64,000 nucleotides of DNA from Paraburkholderia sp. CNPSo 3274 (lineage in GTDB: Bacteria > Pseudomonadota > Gammaproteobacteria > Burkholderiales > Burkholderiaceae), in contig NZ_JAMBPR010000004.1 in the NCBI RefSeq assembly GCF_024206475.1, forward strand, positions 1 through 64,000. The letters run 5' to 3'. The notes beneath the pieces were generated by a model. It ran no database searches. It saw only the letters and a list, made by a program, of their open reading frames with translations, and had not been told where the DNA came from. Made by a program: the position numbers and the translations under genes. The stretch's first letter is position 1, and each line of letters begins with the position of its first letter. Positions 57,696 to 64,000 of the stretch are shown here, piece after piece.

Positions 57696-57992
57696 GTCGA
57701 CTCTCCGTGCGGCTCGCCAGTCTTGCCGGAGAGCCTGAAAATTTCCTACATACGAATGACACGCGGTTGCCCGTATAGGGGTTTATACCGACCACGTCGC
57801 GCTGCTGCAGCGCATGAATTTCCCCTGTTTTACAGCATGTTATGCAAATTCCGGCGTTCGAAACAATATCGAGTTTACCAGGTGACAACGCTTTTTTCAT
57901 CCTGTAGGATTTTTTCAAACAACGCAACCCAGCAGCCGGGTCACGGCGGCGACATAAGCAGGAACAACCACCAGCAACAACAACCCGCATGG
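57696..57992. other. Divergent intergenic region of the carbohydrate importer
   Basis: About 300 bases with no gene. It contains several short palindromes, including GCGCTG-ctg-CAGCGC at 57799-57813, GAAAATTTC at 57737-57745 (like TGAAA/TTTCA-type RpiR half-sites) and the one listed at 57899. Confidence 0.45.
57899..57910. promoter_or_regulatory. Palindrome ATCCTGTAGGAT upstream of binding protein gene
   Basis: A 12-base inverted repeat flanked by T runs, about 130 bases before the binding-protein ATG. It may be an RpiR operator, but the family's sites vary and this is a guess from position. Confidence 0.25.
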
Positions 57993-58026
57993 GATGGGAC
58001 TAAGCGCTAAAGCGCCAATTCCCATC
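57993..58026 (+). repeat. Leader hairpin with conserved core, copy 3
   Basis: Arms GATGGGA and TCCCATC enclose a core with GCGCTAAAGCGCCAA, shared with the copies at 50203 and 50251. It ends 17 bases before the binding-protein ATG and is followed by GACACAGGAGA with the ribosome site, the same arrangement as copy 1 at an unrelated gene. Confidence 0.75.
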
Positions 58027-58043
58027 GACACAGGAGAAAGAGA

Positions 58044-59276
58044 ATGTCGTTTCAGGCACGTGCAACCACCATGCTCGGCAAGCTCGCCGTCGCGCTAGCG
58101 TTTGCCGGCATCACCGCCGCGGCGCACGCCGATACGGTCCGCGTGACCGTCGCCCACTACAGCGACGCCACCGCCCCGTACTTCGAGAAAATGGCCAAGC
58201 AGTTCGAGGCCGCCAATCCCGGCATCACGATCAAGATCGAAGACGTGAACTGGGACTCGCTGCAACAGAAGCTGCAAACGGACATCTCCGGCGGCGCCAA
58301 CGCCGACCTCGCGATCATCGGCACGCGCTGGCTGCTCGACTTCGTGAAGGACGACATTGCCGAGCCGCTCGACCCGTACATGGATGCGAACTTCAAGGGC
58401 CGCTTCATCGGTCCGTTCCTCGCTCCGGGTCAAATCAACGGCAAGACCTACGGCCTGCCGATCGCCGCTTCGGCGCGCGCGCTGTACTACAACAAGGACA
58501 TGCTCGCTTCGGTCGGCTATCCGAGCGGCCCGAAGACCTGGAACGACGTGATCGACGCCTCGAAGAAGCTGAAGGCGAAGGGCATTGCGGGCTTCGGTCT
58601 GCAAGGCAAGGAAATCGAAACCGACGTGTATTTCTACTACGCGTTGTGGACCCACGGCGGCGAAGTGGTGGGCAAGGACGGCAAGGCGGCATTCAACTCG
58701 CCGGCTGGCGTGAAGGCCGCGACGCTGTACAAGACCATGATCGACGAAGGTCTCACGCAGCCGGGCGTGACGGGCTACAGCCGTGAAGACGTGCAGAACC
58801 TCTTCAAGCAGGGCCGCGTGGCGATGATGATCTCGGCGCCGTTCCTCGCCAAGCAGTTGAAGAAGGAAGCACCGAACATCAAGTACGGCATCGACCCGAT
58901 CCCGGTTGCGACGACGCCCGCCACCTACGCGGTGACCGACTCGATCATGATGTTCAAGAACTCCAAGGTGAAGAAGAGCGCCTGGAAGTTCCTGGACTAC
59001 CTGTTCACGAAGGAACCGCGCGTGCAGTTCACGAGCACGGAAGGCTTCCTGCCGACCACGAAGGCTGAAGCGAGCGACCCCGTGTTCCAGGACCCGGACA
59101 CGCAAGCCTTCATCGCGCTCCTGCCGCATGCGAAGTTCGCGCCGACCGTGACGGGCTGGGAAGACACCGCAAAGGCCGTGACCAACGCGATGCAGTCGGT
59201 CTACCTCGGCAAGGCCAAGCCCGCCGATGCGCTGAACCAGGCGGCCACCGAAGCGAACAAGTCGCTTGGCAAGTAA
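58044..59276 (+). CDS. Carbohydrate ABC transporter substrate-binding protein
   Basis: A 410-residue family 1 (CUT1) binding protein. Signal peptide MSFQARATTMLGKLAVALAF to A-HA, then the mature protein with VTVAHYSDATAPYFEKMAKQ and FEAANPGITIKIEDVNWDSL, later YGLPIAASARALYYNKDMLA. It delivers a sugar, polyol or glycerol-phosphate-like solute to the permease encoded next. AGGAGA precedes the ATG, directly after the conserved leader hairpin. Substrate identity cannot be read from sequence. Confidence 0.94.
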   Translation: MSFQARATTMLGKLAVALAFAGITAAAHADTVRVTVAHYSDATAPYFEKMAKQFEAANPGITIKIEDVNWDSLQQKLQTDISGGANADLAIIGTRWLLDFVKDDIAEPLDPYMDANFKGRFIGPFLAPGQINGKTYGLPIAASARALYYNKDMLASVGYPSGPKTWNDVIDASKKLKAKGIAGFGLQGKEIETDVYFYYALWTHGGEVVGKDGKAAFNSPAGVKAATLYKTMIDEGLTQPGVTGYSREDVQNLFKQGRVAMMISAPFLAKQLKKEAPNIKYGIDPIPVATTPATYAVTDSIMMFKNSKVKKSAWKFLDYLFTKEPRVQFTSTEGFLPTTKAEASDPVFQDPDTQAFIALLPHAKFAPTVTGWEDTAKAVTNAMQSVYLGKAKPADALNQAATEANKSLGK

Positions 59277-59391
59277 GTTTGGCAAATAAACCTGCAAGCA
59301 AGCCTTAATGGCAACACCGGCGCGCGCCCGAAGTTTCCGGCGCGCACCGCAACGCCTGAGAACCGACGTTTCGAAGCACTGACGATTCGAC

Positions 59392-60378
59392 ATGACTACG
59401 GGTCCCCTGAAGCCCTCGCCCGCCACAGCACCGGCCGGCGATGCCCCCGACCGATCACGCGCACGAACTCGCATGAGCCGACAACCCCGCGCCGTATCCG
59501 CGCCCCGCGCGCCCTGGCTCCTGATCGTGCCGAGTCTCGTGCTCGCGCTCTTCATCATCAGCTATCCGATCTTCAACATCGTGTATCAGTCGCTGCACGA
59601 TGTGTCGCGCTTCGGGCAGATTCGCGACTTCAGCGGCCTGCAGAACTTCTATAACGTGTTCGGCGACCCGGTGTTCATGAGCGCCCTGAGGAACACGCTG
59701 ATCTGGACATTCTTCGTCGTGGTGGGCACGGTGGGGATTTCCGTGCCGGTCGCGCTCGTGCTCAATCAGGACTTTTACGGCCGCGGCATTGCGCGCACGA
59801 TCGTCATGCTGCCGTGGTCCGTCTCGCTCACGATGACGGCCGTGGTCTGGCGCTGGGCGTTCAACGACGACTACGGCATGGTCAACGTCACGCTGCAGCG
59901 CCTGGGCCTCACTTCCGGGCCGATCCACTGGCTCGCGACGCCCGAATATGCGTTCCCGGTGGAAATCTGCGTGGGCATACTCGTGTCGATACCCTTCACG
60001 ACCACGATCCTGCTGGGCGGCCTTTCCTCGGTGCCGGGCGATATTTACGAAGCCGCGCGCATCGACGGCGCGAGTGCCTGGCAACAGTTCCGCCAGCTCA
60101 CGCTGCCGCTGCTCAAGCCGTTCATCAACATGGCGATCCTGCTGAACGTGATCTACGTGTTCAACTCGTTCCCGATCATCTGGGTGATGACGCAAGGCGG
60201 TCCCGACGACAGCACGCATATTCTCGTCACCTACCTTTACGAACTCGGCTTCCGGTTAGGACGACCTGGCGAAGCCGCCGCCGTCTCGCTCATCATGCTC
60301 GTCATCCTGTTCGCATTCTCGGTCGTCTACCTGCGCCTGCAGGCAAAACGCGGCAGCGCCGAAGGAGACCTCGCATGA
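59392..60378 (+). CDS. Carbohydrate ABC transporter permease (first subunit)
   Basis: A 328-residue CUT1 permease with six spans after a 40-residue hydrophilic leader (an in-frame ATG at 59473 would remove 27 residues). The coupling motif for the ATPase is EAARIDGASAWQQFRQLTLP at about residues 221-240. Spans include LIVPSLVLALFIISYPIFNI at the start. It forms a channel with the second permease, whose start codon overlaps its stop (ATGA). Confidence 0.94.
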   Translation: MTTGPLKPSPATAPAGDAPDRSRARTRMSRQPRAVSAPRAPWLLIVPSLVLALFIISYPIFNIVYQSLHDVSRFGQIRDFSGLQNFYNVFGDPVFMSALRNTLIWTFFVVVGTVGISVPVALVLNQDFYGRGIARTIVMLPWSVSLTMTAVVWRWAFNDDYGMVNVTLQRLGLTSGPIHWLATPEYAFPVEICVGILVSIPFTTTILLGGLSSVPGDIYEAARIDGASAWQQFRQLTLPLLKPFINMAILLNVIYVFNSFPIIWVMTQGGPDDSTHILVTYLYELGFRLGRPGEAAAVSLIMLVILFAFSVVYLRLQAKRGSAEGDLA

Positions 60379-61220
60379 ACCGCAAGCTCAAACGCTCGAT
60401 CTGGTGCTGGCTCGCGCTCTCGCCGCTCGTCGTGGCCGTGCTGTTCCCGTTCGCGGTGATGTTCTTCACCTCGTTCAAGCCGGCATCGGAAGTGTTCGTC
60501 TATCCGGCGCGCTGGCTGCCGATGCAGTGGCGCTGGCAGAACTATGTCGACATGTGGCAGGCCGCGAACTTCGGCGTCGCGCTGCGCAACAGCATTGTGG
60601 TGAGCTGTCTTTCCACCGCGCTCGCGCTCGCCGTGAGCCTGCCGGCCGCCTACGCGCTCGCGCGCTTTCCGTTCCGCGGGCGCGGCGTTTACCGCCAGTT
60701 CCTGCTCGTCACGCAGATGCTCTCGCCCATTCTGCTCGTGGTCGGCCTGTTCCGGCTCGCCGCGATGATTCCGTACGGCGATGGCAATCTCGTCGACTCG
60801 AAGATCGGCGTGATCGTCTCCTATGCGGCGTTCAATATTGCGTTTGCCGTGTGGATGCTCTCGTCGTATTTCCAGACCGTGCCGCGCGACCTCGAAGAAT
60901 CGGCGTGGCTCGAAGGCTGCAGCCGCACGGGCGCCGTGTTCCGCGTATTCTTGCCGCTCGCGGTGCCGGCCGTGGTGGTCACGGCGATCTTCACGTTCAT
61001 CAGCGCGTGGAATGAGTTCGCCGTGGTCTACACGCTGATCCGCTCGCCCGAGAACAAGACGCTCACGGTCCAGGTCACCGACATGGTGGCCGGCAAGTAC
61101 ACCGTGGAATGGCAGCTCGTCATGGCGGCGACGCTCGCGGCCACGCTGCCGGTGTCCGTGGTATTCGCCTGGCTGCAGCGCTACATGGTGAAGGGACTCG
61201 CGCTTGGCGCAGTGAAGTAG
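60375..61220 (+). CDS. Carbohydrate ABC transporter permease (second subunit)
   Basis: A 281-residue CUT1 permease with six spans. The coupling motif is EESAWLEGCSRTGAVFRVFL at about residues 177-196, where the family has EAA-x3-G-x9-I-x-LP. It starts with a four-base overlap with the first permease and ends the importer operon. Together with the binding protein and the ATPase encoded on the other arm it makes a complete importer. Confidence 0.94.
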   Translation: MNRKLKRSIWCWLALSPLVVAVLFPFAVMFFTSFKPASEVFVYPARWLPMQWRWQNYVDMWQAANFGVALRNSIVVSCLSTALALAVSLPAAYALARFPFRGRGVYRQFLLVTQMLSPILLVVGLFRLAAMIPYGDGNLVDSKIGVIVSYAAFNIAFAVWMLSSYFQTVPRDLEESAWLEGCSRTGAVFRVFLPLAVPAVVVTAIFTFISAWNEFAVVYTLIRSPENKTLTVQVTDMVAGKYTVEWQLVMAATLAATLPVSVVFAWLQRYMVKGLALGAVK

Positions 61221-61273
61221 CAGGAAGGCTCGCGCGCGCCGGGGCGCAACATCCCGACGCGCGCGCGGCGCGC

Positions 61274-61477
61274 TTACTTGCTCAGTTCATGGCCAATCAC
61301 GCCGCCGGCCACGGCGCCGCCCACGGTACCCACCGCGCTGCCGTTGGTGGCCCTGTTGCCGACATAGCCGCCTGCGGCGGCGCCGCCCAGCGTGCAAGCT
61401 CCCGTGCCCGCTGCAGTCAGCACCACGGTGATGACGAGTGAGGCGCGCGCGGCGCTTAAGCGTCGTAGCCAGTTCAT
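61274..61477 (-). CDS. Small glycine-zipper lipoprotein-like protein
   Basis: A 67-residue protein. The N-terminal hydrophobic stretch ASLVITVVLTAAGTGAC ends at a Cys (Cys28) that may be a lipidation site. The rest is a glycine-zipper 2TM domain with repeated small residues (GGAAAGGYVGN, then VGTVGGAVAGGVIGHELS). Such proteins are outer-membrane or periplasmic and some are linked to cell-envelope stress. AGGAG precedes the ATG. Function unknown. Confidence 0.85.
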   Translation of the reverse strand: MNWLRRLSAARASLVITVVLTAAGTGACTLGGAAAGGYVGNRATNGSAVGTVGGAVAGGVIGHELSK

Positions 61478-61540
61478 CGTCGAATCTCCTGATCGATCGT
61501 AGTGGCTTTCATGCCAGCAAGCATCGTGCCTCGCCGGCTT

Positions 61541-62482
61541 TCAGCCGTGGTGCAGGTGCAGCAAGATCAGCGTGAGCGTGACGAGCGAACCGACCGTGGA
61601 ATGCAAAATGGTGCGCGAAGTCACGTGCGCCTCGCGCCGGTAGTACTCTGCGAGCATGAACGGGCCGGTGCCCGTGGGCAGCGCCACGAGCAACACCGCG
61701 ATTTCCACGAGCGGGTCGGGCAGCCCGAATACGCGATCGGCCAGCCACCACGTGAGCAGCGGTTGCGCGACGAGCTTGGAGAGCGTGAGCCACCACGACG
61801 ACTCACGCGGCGCCTCGCCGCTCGCGCGGCGTTCGGCGAGAAAGAGCCCGAGGCTTACGAGCGCGCACGGGCTCGCCGCGCCGCCCAGCAGCTTGAGGAA
61901 CGTTTCCGCGCTAGCGGGCAGCGTGACATGCGCGGCCGAAACGACTGCCCCCAGCGCCGGCGCAACCAGCAGTGGATTGCGCAGGAGCGAGCGCACGACC
62001 TTGATGGCAAGCCGGTGCGGACGCCGCTCGCTTTGCAGCCCCGTTTCGATCAGCACGATCGCGATGGCGAACAGCACGCAGACCACGAGGATCGTCGCGA
62101 TGGTCGTGGGCGTGAGGCTCGACGGCCCGAATGCGATCATGCACAGCGGGAAGCCCACGTAGCCGGTATTCGGATACGCGGCGGCAAGCCCGTCGATGCT
62201 CGCATCCGCTAGCGGGCGGCCGAGGAACACGCGCGCGCCCACCACGGCGATGAACACGGCGAGCCCGGCAAGACCAAACGCGGCGACGAATGCCGGCTGA
62301 TAAAGCTCGTGCCACGTTGCGTGCGCAAGGATATCGAAGAGCAGCGCGGGAAGCGCGAGCCACACGACGAAGCGGTTCAGCTCAGAAGCCGCGGCCGGGC
62401 CGAGGACATTCGTGCGACGGCAGGCGAAGCCCGCGAAAATGAGGCCGAAAACCGGTAGGAGAGTGGAAACGGCAGAGAGCAT
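61541..62482 (-). CDS. AEC-family transporter (auxin efflux carrier-like)
   Basis: A 313-residue membrane protein with ten probable spans. Family marks are LPVFGLIFAGFACRRTNVLG at the start, FVVWLALPALLFDILAHATW, AYPNTGYVGFPLCMIAFGPS and, near the end, ALPTGTGPFMLAEYY. AEC proteins export or exchange carboxylates such as malonate or malate; no metabolic gene adjoins to specify this one. Confidence 0.92.
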   Translation of the reverse strand: MLSAVSTLLPVFGLIFAGFACRRTNVLGPAAASELNRFVVWLALPALLFDILAHATWHELYQPAFVAAFGLAGLAVFIAVVGARVFLGRPLADASIDGLAAAYPNTGYVGFPLCMIAFGPSSLTPTTIATILVVCVLFAIAIVLIETGLQSERRPHRLAIKVVRSLLRNPLLVAPALGAVVSAAHVTLPASAETFLKLLGGAASPCALVSLGLFLAERRASGEAPRESSWWLTLSKLVAQPLLTWWLADRVFGLPDPLVEIAVLLVALPTGTGPFMLAEYYRREAHVTSRTILHSTVGSLVTLTLILLHLHHG

Positions 62483-62550
62483 CGGATTCGCGAATGCAAG
62501 GCGCGCGGACGTGCCGCGGGCCAGGGTGAAACGGAAGACGAACCGTTTCG

Positions 62551-64000
62551 CTAATCCATCGCCGCGTGACTCGTATCGACGGTGGCGGCGCTCGGGCCGG
62601 TGCGGATCAGAAAGAGCAGCGGAATTACGAGCAGCGTAGCCACGAACATCATCTTGAAGTCGTTCAGATACGCAATCATCTGAGCCTGCTGCGTGATCGA
62701 CTGGTTGAGCACGGCAAGATCGTACCGCGAACCGCTTTCGAGCATCTGCTGAACCGCCGGATTGAACGGGGTGATGTTCGCGGCGAGGTCCGAATGCGCG
62801 ATCTGCGTGCCGCGCGTGACGAAGGTCTGCACGATCGAAATGCCGATACTGCTGCCGATGTTGCGCATGAGGCTATAGGTGGCCGTGCCATCCGCGCGCA
62901 GTTGCGGTGTCAGCGTCGAGAAAGTCAGCGCGGAAAGCGGCACAAATACGAAACCCAGGCCAAAGCCCTGCACCACGCCCGGCCACACGATATCCGAGGG
63001 CGAGAGCACCAGCGTGTACTGCATCATCTGCCATAGCGCGTACGCGGAGACCATGAAGCCAAACAGCAGCATGACGCGCGCGTCGACGCGTTTCAGCATG
63101 CGCCCCGCTATCAGCATGGCGACCATGGTGCCCGCGCCGCTCGGCGCGGTAACGAGCCCGGTGGTCGCGACCGGATAGCCCATGAGGTTCTGCAGCATGG
63201 GCGGCAGCAGCGCGCGCGTGGCGTAGAGCACCGCGCCGATCACGAAGATGAAGAGCGTGCCCGTTGCGAAGTTGCGGTCCTTGAGCAGCTGGTAGCGAAA
63301 AAACGTGCCGGGCCCCGAGGTGGCCGTATGCACGATGAAGAAAGCAAAGGCAATGGCTGCAACCAGCGCCTCGATGCGGATCTCCAGCGAGCCAAACCAG
63401 TCGAGCTGCTCGCCGCGGTCGAGCAACGCCTGCAGCGCGCCGATGGCAAGCGCGAGCGTGGCGAAGCCGAATACGTCGAAGCGCTGCGTGCGGCCCGGCA
63501 CACGCGCGGGCATGAACGTCGAGACGCCGAAAAACGCGAACAGGCCCACCGGCACGTTGATGAAGAACACCCAGCGCCAGTTGTAGCTATCCGTAAGCCA
63601 GCCGCCGAGCGTTGGCCCTAGCACGGGGCCGACCATCACGCCCATGCCCCACACCGCCATGGCCTGCCCCTGGCGCTCGCGCGGATTGATGTCGAGAAGA
63701 ATGGACTGCGAGAGTGGCACGAGCGACGCGCCGAACACGCCCTGCAACAGCCGCGAAGCGACGATCTCGCCGAGCGTTTCGGAAAGCCCGCATAGCGCCG
63801 AGGCCACGGTGAAGCCCGCAATCGCGACTCCCAGCAACCGCTTCACGCCGTAGCGGTCGGCGAGCCAGCCGGTGAGCGGCGTCGCAATGGCGGCCGCGAC
63901 GATATACGAGGTGAGCACCCAGGTGATCTCGTCCTGGGAGGCAGACAGCGTACCCTGCATGTGCGGCAGCGCGACATTGGCGATCGTGCTGTCGAGCGTC
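62551..64000 (-). CDS. DHA2-family MFS efflux pump (EmrB/QacA type), cut by window edge
   Basis: At least 482 residues are encoded; the N-terminus lies beyond base 64000, where the frame is still open (TLDSTIANVALPH precedes MQGTLSASQDEITWVLTSYI). DHA2 marks are VLTSYIVAAAIATPLTGWLA with DRYG, QSILLDINPRERQGQAMAVW and GPVLGPTLGGWLTDSYNWRW. It is a 14-span proton-driven drug exporter, and the TLDSTIANVALP motif is that of EmrB. EmrA and outer-membrane partner genes would be expected upstream, outside the window. An ATG at 63960 is not the true start. Confidence 0.93.
   Translation of the reverse strand, partial: TLDSTIANVALPHMQGTLSASQDEITWVLTSYIVAAAIATPLTGWLADRYGVKRLLGVAIAGFTVASALCGLSETLGEIVASRLLQGVFGASLVPLSQSILLDINPRERQGQAMAVWGMGVMVGPVLGPTLGGWLTDSYNWRWVFFINVPVGLFAFFGVSTFMPARVPGRTQRFDVFGFATLALAIGALQALLDRGEQLDWFGSLEIRIEALVAAIAFAFFIVHTATSGPGTFFRYQLLKDRNFATGTLFIFVIGAVLYATRALLPPMLQNLMGYPVATTGLVTAPSGAGTMVAMLIAGRMLKRVDARVMLLFGFMVSAYALWQMMQYTLVLSPSDIVWPGVVQGFGLGFVFVPLSALTFSTLTPQLRADGTATYSLMRNIGSSIGISIVQTFVTRGTQIAHSDLAANITPFNPAVQQMLESGSRYDLAVLNQSITQQAQMIAYLNDFKMMFVATLLVIPLLFLIRTGPSAATVDTSHAAMD

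Noticed and set aside
1..64000. tRNA, rRNA or prophage genes
   Set aside because: No cloverleaf-like sequence, rRNA segment, integrase or phage structural gene was recognised.

Overview
The window is GC-rich and tightly packed, and reads as chromosome of a member of the Burkholderiaceae, most likely a Paraburkholderia/Caballeronia/Burkholderia relative. This rests on the gene families seen: a Burkholderia-type trimeric porin, small DUF4148, DUF2242 and DUF2917 proteins, many LysR/GntR/IclR regulators, an MprF-AcvB pair, and a formyl-CoA transferase with OxlT-like transporters. No rRNA, tRNA, CRISPR array or prophage was seen. About 63 protein genes are supported, plus a truncated IS256-type element at the left edge, one clear pseudogene, one probable degraded locus, three copies of an unusual 5'-leader hairpin and several candidate small RNAs or leaders.

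Layout. 1-650: end of an IS256-family element followed by a degenerate CTGC/TGCAACT-rich repeat tract. 650-13000: housekeeping and accessory genes (DUF4148 protein, gnd, methyltransferase, FMN protein, sirtuin, SDR, ABC binding protein, LysR, DUF2252, glutamate symporter, LysE exporter, ketopantoate reductase-like). 13000-21600: oxalate/formate block: LysR, OxlT-like transporter, a second LysR, a membrane protein of unknown function, a FAH-family hydrolase, formyl-CoA transferase, an FCD-GntR regulator and a small membrane protein. 22100-28700: DUF2917 protein, porin, mprF-acvB, cupin. 29000-33000: a second OxlT-like transporter and ahpCF. 33200-37500: LysR, pirin, DoxX, a degraded locus, FUSC protein, a 42-residue membrane protein, rubredoxin. 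37500-42250: LuxR, nitrilase-family hydrolase, APC permease, GntR, and a deleted branched-chain amino-acid binding protein gene. 42400-45150: DUF2242 lipoprotein, LysE exporter, Lrp regulator. 45190-47907: a three-gene operon encoding a cyclic-nucleotide-binding/FliG-like fusion with MotA-like and MotB-like proteins. 48200-54800: aromatic-type FAD monooxygenase, DUF2783, a metallo-beta-lactamase-fold protein, two overlapping IclR genes and a cytochrome P450. 54800-61220: a carbohydrate ABC importer in two divergent arms with RpiR regulator and SDR. 61270-64000: glycine-zipper protein, AEC transporter and a DHA2-type efflux pump running off the end.

How genes work together. A 17-base sequence upstream of the formyl-CoA transferase operon recurs exactly upstream of the GntR gene and, with one mismatch over 14 bases, upstream of the second OxlT-like transporter, so the GntR protein probably controls an oxalate regulon spread over about 9 kb; no oxalyl-CoA decarboxylase is in the window. 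The most unusual locus is the cNMP-binding/FliG-like plus MotAB-like operon, which looks like a stator with a soluble, ligand-gated rotor-like partner and has no other flagellar gene nearby. A hairpin with a constant core and arms that differ but stay complementary precedes the start codon by 16-17 bases at two unrelated loci.
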